From the NCBI GenBank assembly GCA_036362985.1, contig JAYGXS010000005.1, forward strand, positions 55,040,996 through 55,104,995: a stretch of 64,000 nt of DNA, read 5' to 3'. This DNA comes from Ligula intestinalis. Taxonomy: Eukaryota > Platyhelminthes > Cestoda > Diphyllobothriidea > Diphyllobothriidae. The notes under the pieces were generated by a model that searched no databases, had not been told where the DNA came from, and worked only from the letters and a program-made list of their open reading frames with translations. Position numbers and translations under genes: made by a program. This document shows, piece by piece, positions 1 to 13,800 of the stretch (within the stretch, counting starts at the first letter, position 1; each line of letters opens with the position of its first letter).

Positions 1-2288
1 GTCCTGAATGTAAAAAGCTAGTTATAGCTCTCTTAAACATAGGGTAGTTTTGCTGGGTTTTAATACTTTTGGGCAGCTTATTCCAGATTGATATGGCATT
101 TACTGAAAAGAATTGCCGGTACTTAACTGTGCGTGCCATAGGAAGAAATAAAAATACGTCTCGATGACTGGCGCGTTGAGAGTGCTCAAGCTGCCTTATT
201 GTACTAAGGGGATTAAAGGTTTGACCATTCAAAAGTTTAAACAGTAAAAATAGACCCTTCTGCAATCGACGAAGCCATAGAGGATCCAGCTTTATAAGTT
301 CGCACCTTTGATGGTAGGTTAAGTTACGGTGTTCTGTAGTGAAAACTCTTCTAGTGAAGAAGTGCTTCACCGATTCTATTTTTTTTTTCCGTTCACTAGT
401 GCGCAGAAGACTGAATAAGGGTGAGCAGTATTCAAGACTAGGTCTCACGTACATATTATAGAGGCTAGTTCTAGCCTTGAATGTCTTAAAATTTCTAAGG
501 ATAAATCCGGTGGTTCGTAGTTCTTTCGAGGCTATCAGGGCACAGTGCTCTGACAAATGGGGACTATTAGACTAGGATAGGCCCAAATCCTTGATAACTT
601 CTGGGACATTTAGTTCGTGGCCGTCAATGCTTAATTCCGGTTGATGATCGTCGCCAACAACCATAACGGAACATTTGTGCCATGAAAGGGTGAGGCGCCA
701 TGTGCAACACCACTGGGCGAAGGCCTGAAGATCCTTTTTTATCAGCTCGAGCACGATGTTGCGATCTGCCGGTTTATATCGATAAGCGACTTTTAAATCA
801 TCAGCGTACATGAAGGGTCTGCCATGCTTTAAAAAAATCTGAAACGTCGTTGACAAACAGGCAAAATAGGAGCGGACCCAGTACACAACCCTGTATAACT
901 CCACCTCTCACATGCGTGGGGTTGGAGATAACATTGGAAATTTTTACTCGTTGTGCGCGAGCATCCAAATAGGAAGATATGAAGTTCAGAGGCTTGCTAC
1001 CTATGCCGAATGAGGCCAGTTTCAGAAGGAGGCGGTTATGATCGACCCGATCAAAGGCCTTAGTAAAATCAAAATAGACACTATAAGTGGCAAAACCGCT
1101 GTCTCTAGATTGCAGCACATAATCAAAGAAAGAGAGCTGACAGGTGTCACAAGATCGTTTCTCGAAAAAGCCATGTTGAGCTGTACTGAGTAGGTTGTTC
1201 TCTGTCAAGTGACGCATCATCTTTTCTTTGATTAAAGTCTCCAAGATCTTCGATGCTGCGGGAAGTGTATTTATTGGCCTAAAGTTGTCGAATGATGTCT
1301 ATCGGCCATGCTTGCGGATAGGCATTATGTGCGATTCCTTCCACAACGAATGAAAGGTTTCGCTCTCAAGAGCAAGATTAAATACCTTACAAAGAATAGA
1401 CGGAAAGATATCATTCGCTTCAGCTTTTAGAAGGCTAACTGGGACGCCATCTGGTCCTGGACTATAGGATTGACGATAACGACGAATGGCTACAGTCACA
1501 TCCCAGACGGTAAGACTTATGGTTTCGAGTATGACACCCGTCCAAGCCTGGATAATCGGAGGTGCAGCAAACGAGCTTTCACTAAACGTTTTGGATAGGA
1601 ACGCATTGAAGCTATCGGCGGTCAACTTAGCGTCAGCTATGGGGTTTCCTAAAGCATCTTGAAGAATGGGGTGTTGCGTTTTCCTCTGCACTTTTACTGT
1701 ACGCGAAAAGAGTTTCGCAACATTTAGGGAAAGGTTTTCAGCGAAGTGAGCCTCATCGGCTATCTGCTTTTCTTCGGAGAGCTTCTTAGCCTGCTCAAAG
1801 ATCAGTGTGATCAAGGGCAGAACAGAAGTGTTGTTCTGCCGATGCAAACGACGAGAGAGTTTACGCAGCCTACGACGGAAAGACAGAGGAAGGTATACTT
1901 CATCCTTGACATGTATTACTTTCTTACGGGGGACAAAGTGGAGGATGAGCGGATCCAACACTTTGTACAGTGCATCGGTACAAACATTTACATCCAAACA
2001 TTGGACAAATTCAGACCAGTCGAGAGCGTTTAGATGTGCCAGTAGGTCAGCCGTGTTTGCTGATCGGAAGTCATGATAAAGACTATACTTTCGGGAAAAT
2101 GTTTTATCCGCCTCCAGTTCTAGTTCACTAACAACTGTAAGATGGTCTGAACTCCCAAGTGCGTCTAAGGATGACACTGAAAGTGGTTCGCATCCCCTAC
2201 AAAAAGTTAGGTCGAGTATGTTTGCTCCTAGATTTTTGGAAATCGGTGGCTCGCTATTTTTACTACCCAGAAAATTATTTGATAAGAT
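1..2288 (-). mobile_element. LINE retrotransposon (CR1/jockey-like), 5'-truncated, broken ORF2
   Basis: Read on the minus strand this is one ORF2-type polyprotein. It starts in the last part of an EEP endonuclease (GANILDLTF and SSDHLTVV motifs, about 2240-2140). A linker and a reverse transcriptase follow: fingers with the SPGPDGVP motif near 1460, motif A FDFTKAFDRVDH near 1060, motif B IQGCVLGP near 880, motif C YADD near 805. A CR1/jockey-type C-terminal part with RPSLEYCSP and WNKLPKSI runs off the window at base 1. The copy starts abruptly at about 2288, as in 5'-truncated LINEs. Three lesions are visible: TAG at 1299-1301, a frameshift in the A7 run at 831-837, and TAG at 572-574. Outside these the frame is open, so the copy is fairly young but dead. 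Family rank (CR1 versus jockey) is inferred. Confidence 0.88.
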
Positions 2289-2623
2289 AGTTCATTGGTA
2301 ATCGGACCTAACTTACCATGTTACGACGCTTAACATACTACTAATTCCTGTTATCATAAGCTGCTTATGCACAGCTGTGATTACATTTTTTTATTTTTTA
2401 TTTTTTTATTTTCGTGATAGCTCTAAGTTTGTAATGAAAAAAGTCTCATGGGACTTAAATATAAAATTAATTTATTTCGTTTAACGTTAACAACTAATCG
2501 GTAGTCCGTTCTGGTTACTGAGATTTCAAGGCTCTATGTCAAGTGACTTCCTCTGCGATTTATTGTGTGCATTAGCACTCTTGAGCTAAATAAAGTTTGC
2601 TTCTCTCATTGTGGATTGCCGAT
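2289..2623. other. AT-rich spacer with T-rich low-complexity run
   Basis: No gene was found. The stretch between the LINE and the MITE is AT-rich and has a T/A low-complexity run at about 2385-2413. No repeat partner elsewhere in the window was recognised. Confidence 0.5.
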
Positions 2624-3005
2624 ATATGGGCTGTCCTAAAAATGTATGCACATTTTAAATAATTGTTAATTCGGAGTTTATTTTAATTTTATTATTTCAA
2701 ATATGTAAAATTATTTAAAGGTATCATTTTATTGTTTTTCACTGCAACAGTGGCTAAATTGAGGGAAGCCATTGGATACGAATGCACATGAATAACAAGG
2801 TAAGTTTTCATGGTGTGTGTGATTCCAATGCTTCGCATTGTCAGCAATGTAATGATCAAAATGCACGTCAGTTTGAGAAAATTCAGTAAAAAACAATAAC
2901 ATTATAATTTTAACTATCTTTACATATTTAAAATAATAAAATTATGCTAAACACCAATTTTGCAATTATGTCAAACATGTAACATTTGTTAGGATACCCT
3001 ATATA
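2624..3005. mobile_element. Mariner-like MITE with long terminal inverted repeats
   Basis: The two ends are imperfect inverted copies of each other over about 130 bp. The left end reads TGGGCTGTCCTAAAAATG from about 2626. The right end, reverse-complemented, reads TAGGGTATCCTAACAAATG from about 3003. Both lie against TA dinucleotides. The inner arms at about 2685-2750 and 2885-2955 also pair. No transposase frame is visible in the central 130 bp. TA target sites and the terminal sequence suggest a non-autonomous Tc1/mariner element; superfamily assignment is inference. Confidence 0.6.
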
Positions 3006-3839
3006 ATCAACCAATTTTACTGCTACATACCTTATCGCGGAACAATTTTGAATATTCTACCGTCTTTCTTTGAAAGTGAGAATTCGATAAACTCTGCCTC
3101 CATTTATGTCGAAGAAGACTGCTCACTGCTATTTCTTTGTACACAAGTATTTTCTCCATGTTGCTAAATACTGGTCTAAAAAGCGAAATATCCATTTTAT
3201 GCAAAGTGTGTTTGACCACCGATTTCGGTGTAGTCCACCATGTGCACCAACAGGTTGGTACAGAAGGTGACAGTCCCCGATTTTAGTTTTAACAACATAG
3301 ATGAGGTAGTTAGCGGCTCCGCACGCTTCATCTTCACCAAGAGTCTCGAAGTCTAAACAGGTTCCAGAGTAGGTTGCTTTCCACATGCAAGCCACTTGTT
3401 CCAAGTAATATATTCATCTGTGGTAATGTCAGTTAACACGAGCCATCAGGTGTAACTGAGCAAAAAGAGCAGACGGTAAAAAAGACTAAGGTATGGCTCA
3501 GAATTCAAAATGGAATACCATTTGTGGTGTTAAAGGAGAAAAACTGTCATTCGTAGGAGAAGGTATGTTAAAGATAGGACCAGCATGCTACTGTGAATAT
3601 TGGCGGCAGCCAGGGGATCAATGATTAGCAATATCTTTATCCGACCGGCCACACGAGGGAGCCACCTTAGAGTCAAATATAAAAATATATACGTGTTAAG
3701 GTAGCGGAAAGGAGGAATAAGACTGAAAATGAAGCCATTCGACCGAGGCAACTATTAGAAAGACTCGGTTGGGTTATAAAATCTAGGAAGTGAATGGATA
3801 GGTGAAAATTCGAAAATTAGGAAAAGAATGCAAATAAGT
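3006..3839. other. Unassigned spacer upstream of the CP110-like gene
   Basis: It holds two overlapping minus-strand open stretches (3007-3219 and 3129-3404) with no recognisable domain. At about 3530-3550 it has a GGAGAAAAACTGTC segment that also ends the small TIR repeats at 17364-17406 and 49167-49248. No convincing exon was found. Confidence 0.4.
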
Positions 3840-3990
3840 CACTTTAAGTCACTTTATTAAGGTAAAAAGGCTTTCACCCTTGAGCTCCCTATTCATAACC
3901 AAAATCGCATAATAGGTCCACCGTAACAATAGTACATAATACAAATGTACAAATGTAGGCTTAACATCAGCGATAAATGTGAGCCAGTTG
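3840..3990 (-). repeat. LINE-C 3'-end fragment
   Basis: The segment shares the pattern 'gctccctatt' followed by 'TTTAT' with the 3' end of the LINE fragment at 17815-18186, in the same orientation. It is a short, decayed tail. The peptide MNRELKGESLFTLIK read from it is a shadow of the same tail in other copies (DTHRDLKGVCLVF). Confidence 0.5.
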
Positions 3991-4686
3991 CAAGGTGCTG
4001 ATACTGACACTTTTTTCATTATATCTGCCACAGTTTCTCAGCAAATGAGAATCAAGTTTGTGTATAAAAATGTCAACAAAATGCGTATGACCTTCCAAAG
4101 TTTTATATGTGGATTGTTGAAGTAATGTGGAAAATCGTTGCCAGGTTCTAGACGGCTTAATGAGTTCAAAGGTAAATACAGAATTGGATGGCATCAAGCA
4201 ATATAAGACGACCTTGTTTTGTCTACCGGATTAGCAAAAACTTGTATTGAATTATCCCTTCTTTAGACAGGAAAATGGTTTGCTGGCTGTCACTAATTTT
4301 GCTAAAATTTGTCCGTTTTGTAAAAATGTTTCGCTGATAATCCAAATTCTATCTCCTCTTTTATCCTATTTACTGAGCTTCCGCTGTTTATTGTAATTTA
4401 ATTGTGGGTAATTTTGCCGCAAAGTTTTTAGGCTGTCGTCCAGCTACGACCGCTTACACCATTTTCTTCATGTTACTGTCCCATTAATATAATAATTTAG
4501 CTTCCAATCTTGATGTTTTCCTAATAGGAATGGGGCTATTTCTGAGATGCCGTTTATTATTGTTAGCGAAAATCTTTGATTCGTGTCGGAAATTTTACTT
4601 TGATACACGAATTTCAGTTGCTAGGAGAGACCGTAGCGTTTGGTGCAGGGGAGCCGAAAGTTCGGGAGATTTTTCAATGATCTGAG

Positions 4687-4854
4687 ATGAACGAAAAAGT
4701 TTCTTTTGAGTCGTTTTTAAATGCTTTTGAGGCTCAAGCTGCAGAATTAAATAGATTGAGCCAAAGCATTTCAAAAATTTCGAGTGGATTAACTGATCGT
4801 CCTCAAAGCGACCGGAAAGCATTTTCTGACCGAGCTTGTTCGGATGGTCCAACT
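4687..4854 (+). CDS. CCP110: CP110-like gene, exon 1 (start codon)
   Basis: ATG at 4687 follows an in-frame TGA nine bases upstream. The 56 codons begin MNEKVSFESFLNAFEAQAAE, a likely amphipathic helix, and turn serine-rich. The exon ends ACT|GTAAGT at 4855, a strong donor, in phase 0. A pyrimidine-rich stretch ending in CAG at 4615 could be a splice or trans-splice acceptor for the leader; this is only a possibility. Confidence 0.6.
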
Positions 4855-7800
4855 GTAAGTGTTCATTCTCTTTGTCAATGTAGTTTAAAAAACTGAATTT
4901 AATCTATCCGATAGTATAATGGTTATTTTTAAAGTCATGTTAATGTACTCCGTCTGTGAAGTGTTTAGTGGTGCTGCCAATCAGCCGTCGAAGTACGTAC
5001 GTACTCCCTTGATAACAATTTACTGGGATCAACATTTCTGCGCAGTATTCCATACACTGAGTGACATAGATGACAACCCGAATAGCCAGTGTGGTAGCAC
5101 AGGAATGAGGAAGAGCACGGAACCAAGAGAATGTGCTCGAAATTGCTACGGGTTTGCGATCTACTGCAAATCTATCATATTTTATTGAGCTTACTTATTG
5201 GTAGCAAAACATTGAAAACGAATATTTAAGCAAAATTTTAAAGCCAAAAACAGACCCTATTTATTGAACTATGGTTTTGCTAAAACGCCGAGTGCGAACA
5301 CTAGTAGACATCATTACAGTGCACTTGAACGCCTTTTGCCTCACGAGCGTTGAAACATCAGACACTTTGAACTGAATCAAATTGTAAAATATTAAAAACA
5401 TTGTTTCGGGGAATGTTCCCGTTGTCAACAATTTACGCTAACCTACTTATAAAACGACTGTTATACGGTCAGTCAGATTGACTACAGTTTAGTCAGTTCA
5501 AGGCTCCGCAGCCGGGTCCATGATGACAAATGCCGAGACTGGTAATGTCCATGGGTCTGCTCACGTTCTCTTTCGCACACGCTTGAGAAATCACCTCTCA
5601 GCCCCGCCCAAAATACCACGTGCTAGACGCCGTAAGGTCTCTGAACTTTAGCAACCCAGCACTGCCGAGGCCCTAAACATTCTCAGTCCCCGCGACATAT
5701 TCATGCGCAACGGCTCCTCAAGGATCTTAATAAGCTTTTACCTACATGTTCGCCTGCTAGATTCAAACAAATCTTATCGAGTACATGACATCATTTGGCA
5801 ATATTAATGGCATTTCAGAGGCGATCACGTGTGTTATTGCGAGACTAGATGTGGAACTTGTATATCGGTCTAAAATACTATGCGCAACAATATCATAAAA
5901 ATAAAGGAGCGATCAAATCCGGGATGAGCAGTCTGGTTTAGTTTGTTTATTTCGTGCTTGAGAGGGAAAATGCTTTATTTTGAAGGTAATATCCAAAAAT
6001 TTCAGCAAAACTGGCTCCATTCACGGAGAGCAAGGGCTAAGATCAGGTAAGGGGTCATGATAAAAGGTCATAGATATTCAAAGTTAAAGGTTTGCATAAT
6101 AGCTACATCCGTAATTGAGACAGGTCGGCTTTAAACTTCCCAATTTCCGTTTCTTCACACGCGAGGTAGCGTGCTAGGAATGGGAGTACAGAGTGCTGAT
6201 ACGCCGTTGTACGGCAAGACATATGACGGAAGCTTCGGTACATAGTACGGGAAGACTTCGCAGCCATTAGTTCAGAGTGGAGAGGATGATCGACCTCAGT
6301 TAGGTTTCGATCAGCAAATTGCTTTACCGTTTCAAAGTTTCGTTGTAGTATAATATCAGCTAGAACATAAGAAATACCGGCAGCTGAAGAGAGCATTCGG
6401 AAGATACGTTTAAAAATGAAAAGTTTTTTTTAGAAAAATGTGGAAAAATAACTGGAGAGCAGTAAATAATGGGGAGGGGAATACAGGAATCTAAATATCG
6501 CCAGATTAGAACTTGCGGTGTGCGGTATGAATGCAAACGGCGGATACAATATAAAAGATTACGGATTTTAATAAACAGGCCTTTAGTATGAAGAGTAAAT
6601 GAGAGGTTAGATGCCAGAGTAAAGCCAACGTACTGGAAAGAGGATACCTCGTTGGGCAGAATGTCAATGGAAACAGGACTGAAGAGAGGTCGCACGTTAA
6701 GTAAAAGGCCATCTGCTGTTGATTGTCTTTCTAATTTCACGGGTTCGATTGAAAGTATGCTTGGTTCTTGCATACACGAGCAACTATAATTTTTTGACGG
6801 GCCGAAGAGTTATCATAAATGTCTGCCCATATATTCGAAACAGGTGACAAGTTTAACTACATAATCGCCAACATAATTACCACGTAAAAAGCAGGCAAGA
6901 CCGCAAATTAATTGAACCATGAGCGTCGGATATGAAGTCAGTCAGTTGATCTGTTTATCTGACACGCTTATATAGAGCCTTGCACGATCAAATTCTAAGC
7001 AGTAACAGTGGTTGTTGGCTGACTGTCACTTGTTATGTCGCTTTAGTTATCTCTGATGATGAACTCCTGTACGTGTGCACTGTTCCAGTTTTCGACCAGT
7101 CTCCTTCTTTGTTCACGGCCTATTTTGTACTGAATGCAGCATAGAACCTTCTCGGTCCAAACCCAGTCTTCTAAATTACATAAATATGCATATCTGGTTA
7201 CGGCACTCTCAGCGCACTGTCTGGCCTTGTCATGTTTGGCGCCACAAATTATAGGTAAAAACGGGTACCACGCGCTGCATATTTGATGATACTGACAGTT
7301 CAACCGCCGGTTTCAAGTAAGTCAGCAGTGTTCCCCACAGCAAGGCGGCATAGGGACGGTGCCTTACGCGTGAATTAGACTTTATTGGTACTAGACTTGC
7401 GCTGTATCTACCACGCTACCACCTCTCACACCTGGGCCCGGACCGGAGATGAGACAGAGGATACAAGTGGCTTGCGTGGTTCGAGCTACGCCTAGGTGTG
7501 TCGCCACACCTTGTTAGCTGCCACGGAGCGAGAGTGCCATAGAGGCTTAGATACGAAGGAGTCATTGCAGGCTGAATTTCGGTTCTCCCATCGTCCACTC
7601 CTTATAAACACGCATTAGACAGACTGTGAGGTCTGGATTGAATTGGCACTTGGCAGTCTTTTAACTTACAGCTTTTAGCATACCGGGATAATGGATAGAT
7701 AATCCATATATGAAGTCACATTAGGAGCTCTTATTGATGTTTATGGTAGCCACAGAGTGTTGCATGCGATCATTAAAAGCTGGGTGAGAGCTTTAGCACT

Positions 7801-10800
7801 CGCTGCAGGACAAAATATTTCTTCTAAATTCCGCTTAAATAATACATTTTTTCATTTCATTTCACTACGCGAGCATTATTTATTGTCAAATTTTTGTAGT
7901 TATGTTTTTTGTTAACCTATTATGCTAGAACCACGCTTCTGCCTCAGTTGACGAGTCAACTCCCTTCACTTGTTTCAATTATGTGGCCGAAGACCAAGCT
8001 CAATCTCTGGCAACTGAGCTCAAGGTTCGTTTGAGCATGTTTGCTTAACTTGTTTGTTTTTTAAAAATTGTCCTTACTTGCAGTTCCTGTTACAACAGTT
8101 GCAATTAGCCCACGTTAAATCCAGAAACGTGCTCATTTTATTTCATCAGTAGTGCATGCTGGGCTGTCTTGGAATAAATGCTTTAAATTAAATGATAGTC
8201 CCTGATGGCACGCGAGCAATGCAGGCAATTTATATATCGTATTTTTGATCTGGAAATTCCACCGTCGACACGGACGAAGTCCATCCCGCGTCACACAACA
8301 TGGTGGGTGCGGGGAAAGTGACTTGGACATGATTTAGTGAATAATTATGATAGATTTCGCAGAATCTATCACACTTTCACCTCCCCCCTCTCTCATTCAG
8401 CTGAGCTCGGCCTCATGATAAAGTCCAAAAGACCGGAGGCGGAATCTGACAAGATTAAACAATCCGCCTATGCGTGTCACATGTATAGTCCGCGCATTAT
8501 TTACCCCATACAGCTTGGGACTACATACTGTGTGCGGACTGCCTAACGACAGTTCCCCCGTCGATTTCGACGATGGGCACCACGCCCTCCAACAAGCCAC
8601 AGCAAACGCTGAAGCAAGCTGCAACAGACACTGAGGCGAGTTGTGCAAGCAACACGAAAGCGACAGAAAGCGGGAGAAATGCAGAGAACTAGCACAAGAG
8701 AAAACAGGAGTTTAGACAGACTTGCGCAGAATCTACCCACTCGCTCGCCACTCCCACCCCCGTTTCCGGTGTGAAGACAAAGTCAATAAGACCGGGGATG
8801 AGGGAAAGTGTAGATGGCTGGCGCGGTAATCACTCAACATGCGCACACTTGACACAGCCATCTCGCTAGGTATGCTCCCGACTGCGTGGGAGCGCCATCA
8901 AGGCCACATTAAGAGGGAGCCATTGCAGCCTGACTCTCAGTCCTCCCTCTCCTTCCATACGCACACACAAACACTCGCGTAAAGGAGCAGCAGCAGCGTA
9001 GGGGGCCCGAGTTTTCCCGTCAGTTAGCAACCCCTCCAAGCCACTGCTTTTAGCACACTGTGATAGATTCAGATGCATTCAGATTTATAAACGCGAGGAA
9101 AGAAACGTGCCGAGGTCGACCTCACTCTCTCCCCCACCGCATAGTGACCGCCTAGCTTTTCGGACACCTGAGATGGGGACTGCGGACTGCCTACAAGCAT
9201 ACACACAGGCCGTAGTATAGTGTATTGTTCACTGATGTTAGGAAGAATGATCACTAGAATTAGCACTCTTAGTGTAGGCACAGTTCTGGCAGTGGTATGC
9301 TTACCCTTGTAGTCCAAACTTATTAGAAAGCGATACAGCCTGCTGGATAGAGCTTAGTGGGTGGAAACGAAGGCAAACTCTGTTGTGCCCCGCGCCTAAC
9401 ACATATATTTATGTACTCAGAACAGCATAAACGCAGATTCAGGATTTAACAGAAACGACAGAGCTGGTTCGGAGACCAGATTATTGGGAGTGCATAGAGA
9501 CCACAGTGAGGAGGAGGAGCCATTCTAAATGGATTGAGTTATCTTACCAGTTGGCAGCCTTCTGAGCTACAACGTTCTGCACACAGTGCTAATTTAAATG
9601 AAGCGACGTGGTGGCGCCCGCGGGATTATAGTGAAGACTTACTGAAAATATTAATCGGTAAATACCATTGTTACTAAAAGTTAGCGAGTAATATAACTAT
9701 TTCGCCTTGAGAACATACCATTGGGGTTCCAATTAGCTCGCAAAATCAAGGCATCAACCAGGATGGGTACATCCTGAAACAGATCGGTGTACAACTACCT
9801 ACTTCTATATAGTCCCGATCACAAACCTACAACACGGTGGACCCGCGGCTCAAAGGATATGGCGTTTACCTCTGACCGGATAGACGCGAGTTCGAAACTC
9901 GGGTGCGGCGGCAATTTCCGCTGCTACACTGGAGTTCAGCTAACACCAGTGGATGACGCCCAATGAGACAGAAAAGCGCTTTTCGGATGTGCTCCGTGTT
10001 TGTCGGCTAATATCATTGCTACTAAAATGTATCCCACTTTCTGACAACCCCCACATCTGAACCTGATGTCAAGACAAAAGTCGGGAAGACCGAAGATGGA
10101 GGAGGGTGCAGGCGGTGTAAGAAAAACACACGCCAACATGCACCACAACAACACCACCTCGCTAGGTAGGCTCCCGACGGAGAGTAAACGCCATAATGGC
10201 TACATTAAGAAGGAGCCATTGAGCCTGACTCTCAGCCCGCACACAGCTAAGTCACACAATATGTCAAACTGGACCGACTGCAGTGTCCAATTTATCCCGT
10301 CAGTTGGCAACCCTCCGAGCCACAGCTTTTAGCGCACCATGATAGTTTCAAGCGCATCAGATTAATTATAATGAGGAAAGAAATTCGCTGAGGGTCGACC
10401 TCATTTTCTCTTCCGCCGTCAGCAACTGCCGGACTCACAGTACACGAGTCACACACAAACTCAAAGTCCTTATTTGCGGAAATGTTCATGAATTTATGCA
10501 AGTTTAAATCACTCAGTTTCCTAACTGTTGCTAATTTTTTGTATTTCTTTAAACAAATGCTCCACATCAGGCGCTTAATCTGGACCCAGCAACTTCCCGC
10601 AGTGTGATCGATGCTATGAAACGGCACCTCTTTCTCGGCATTCGATCCTACCTTGGCAGTAGTAATACAAATGGCAGCGCCATGTCTCCCACTCCTCTCT
10701 GTAAATGTCTGCTGCCACACTCCTCTTCCCTCTCCTCTGAGTGTGCCTCCTCAGCGTCGTATTCTTTTCTTCCGGGAAAGCGGCTGTCCGCTGACCTGCC

Positions 10801-13800
10801 GGTTCCATCACCTAGCTCTGCATGTGCTTACCCCTTTGATCCGATCATCGCGCGCGAAGCAGCTGCTTCTGAATCCGCTTCAAAACTGCGCCACAGTTTT
10901 CCGCCTAGAGATGGTTATCGCGGCAGGGCTGTCTCCGCCCAGCGACCCTTTCAGTTGCGATCCTGTCCAAGTCCTTCGGCAGAGAGCTGCGGTCAGTCCC
11001 CACCTTGCCATTACCATTATCATCTCCAGAATCCACCATGGGTAGACCAGCAACGGCGGCCTTCATCTGCCTTGTACTCTATTTGTGCATCAGCCCCCAG
11101 CGGTGTTCCTTGCGCACCGTCTCAGGTCCCCACCGCGAAGGTGAGTATTCTTTATTTTCCAAAACGTGTATTCGCTCAATATTTTGCAGTTATAGTACCT
11201 ATATTCTTCTTATAACCGTGTGTTCTTGTGTCAACACCGGTAATATCCTTGGTTGATCTTACCTGCGTCGCCACCTTGTGTGTTCCTGGGTCAGCACCAG
11301 TTATGTCCCCCAGTTACGTGTTAGGAAAAGAAGGCAGAACAGGATAGCAGATAGTTCTTTACTGTCAGTTCTACCAGTACATCAGCTTTGCCTCCTGTGT
11401 GTCCAGCAGCTTGTCTTCTGTGGTTGGTCTCGTCTCGGCAGCAGAGTCTCTGGTCATCGGCTGCGTCTCCAGCACCAGAGTGGCCGCCTTCAGCGGTGGC
11501 GACATATTTAAGGGCCAGTAGTCCTTGTTTTCTATTGTCTCTCCACAAGTGGCTTCTACAAGCAGCCGTCATGCCTCCAGCCCTCGTGTCCTCAGGTGAC
11601 CATTCGTGCCCTCGGTGACGCAAGCACGTGCATGCGTCTTTTCGTGGCCCTTGTCATGCGTGACCTCAGAACCTGATCAGCGGTGGTCTCGCGTGTTCCG
11701 TCTTTGATATCCTGCTTCGAGGACGGCACGAGTGTTGGGCCCTACTAACAACCCTATTTTTTCTTAGTCATCTTCCTCATTAGCATCATAAGCTTTCGAA
11801 GGCCTGATTTAAAAAGACAATAGATTCAAATGCCATCTCAGATCGAAGGGATATTTAAGATAAGTCAACAGCTCCATAACTCGTTGATGAACTTTCATCC
11901 GAGCACTAACAGCACTCATCTGTCCCGCTCTGCGTTAAACCCCGACAGAGGCCCTGACAGCCGCACGAGCTGGCAGTATAGGCAGATATTATTGCTGATA
12001 AGGAGAAGGGAGACTGAAATGGCAATTTCTAGCTTATTAGCCGTCCTCAGCCAGTCATACCCAGGCCCAAATGGTGCCGTACTCGAGCCTCGAACTCGCG
12101 ACGTTGGTATGACTGGCTGACGACGGCTAATGAGCCGGAAATAACCATTCTAGTCTCCCTTGTCCTTGCCGGCAATACCATCAGCCCCACGAAGCTTAGG
12201 TGAACGAAGAAAATTTAGTTGTTCACAGCATGGAAGACTGGCCTTGCCGATTTAATTTTTGTCAATTGGCCTAGCTAGGCAAATCCGTTTACGAATACTT
12301 CAAGCAGCTTGAACCTACGTACCGTCTACGAAAGATCAAGACGATGAATTATCTTCTTGTTTTGCAAAACGAATATACTGGATTATAGTATATAATTTAT
12401 TCAGATCACCGTTTTTGTTTATTTGCGGGATTTTTAACCAACTTGTTTACCTGCGTGCGACAACGCCGTTTAGTAGGGACCGCACAAAGAGAAACTAGTG
12501 GCATCCTTTGGTGACTTTCAAACCAAACTTCAGCAATACTGTGTTGTTGAACAAAGAAATGGAATTTTTTCAATGAAAGCCAAATATTCAGAATTCTAGC
12601 GCTAGTTAGAACCTCGATTGCCACTGTTATCCTCTGGAAACGGGTAGTAAACTATACTCTAAATTCTTCATTTTACCGAACACCCCTTACGGCATTGTTG
12701 TTAATTGCACGTTTTACATTCCCTGTTGAAGGTTACATCATCGATGTTGCCAAAGGGTGCTCTACTTCAATTGCGGCGTCGGTGCGAGCTAGGACGTGCA
12801 AATGAACGCTACTCAGCCCTTTCAGAATCATCTTCGCCGCCGGGTACGAGATCGCCATCAGTCTCTATTCCAAGATACCGCGCTGGAGAATCTGTTGTTC
12901 TTTGCGGTCCACCGTGTGCCTCTCAGGTGCGTTGTATCCATTTTTTGCTCTTTAGGTGGTTCCGACCTTCCCCCCTCCCTGATTACTAATTGAAACACGC
13001 AAGACCGGTGGGATTTAAATTCATTTTTGATCCTTAAAGCACCGTTAAAAGGATTTATCACAAGCAGTCATTAATGTACTTATAAAAAGTTGGTAATCTG
13101 CTGACTAAAATAATCCGGAGGACCTTCATTGTTGTAACCGAGTGTGTTATGCCCCCCCCCCAGTACGTGTTATGAAGAGAATGCAGAGCAGGATAACAGA
13201 TAGTACTTTACTATCAGTTGTACTAGTACATCAGCTCTGTTTCCTGCGTGTCCAGCAGCTTGTCTTCTGTGGTTGGTCCCGCTTCGGCAAACGGGCTTGG
13301 TCATCCTAACATTAATATACTGTTTGAGTAAATTTCTTTGGCATAATGAGAACTGCGATTTACAACTTCACTATATATTATAATAAAATGTTTCTTGTTA
13401 ATTTTGCTGTAATCGAATTAATTTTCCGTTTTTTGTGTCTTTGACCAAAAAAACCTGTCTCAATAAGCTGACTGCTCTGAGAAATAAGAATATTCGGGAC
13501 TTTAGAAAACAAACTGTTGCCCGCCGAATTAGCACCGGATTTTCTAGAACTCCGGTTTCGCAACTGCACCTATGAAATAATTGAGAAAGCCATGCCCTTT
13601 ATTTTGAAAATATTATCCCAAGATTTTGAGCAAAAACGTCCTCCATTCAGAAGGAATAAAATTAGGCACAAAACTCACAACACCAGGAAATCAAAAGTTA
13701 TCCATAGTCGCTCATGACTGCAATTTTCAATATCGGGGATAAATGCCCTTGCAAAATCCGTCAACTATGCGCCAAATTGGACTGCTTTCAAAACGGCGCT

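Noticed and set aside
1746..2076. Plus-strand open frames in the LINE
   Set aside because: Antisense to the LINE ORF2 frame, which has clear RT and EEP motifs.
10653..11045. 130-codon frame overlapping exon 3
   Set aside because: It lacks a splice-compatible end; the exon-3 frame is longer and phase-consistent with its neighbours.
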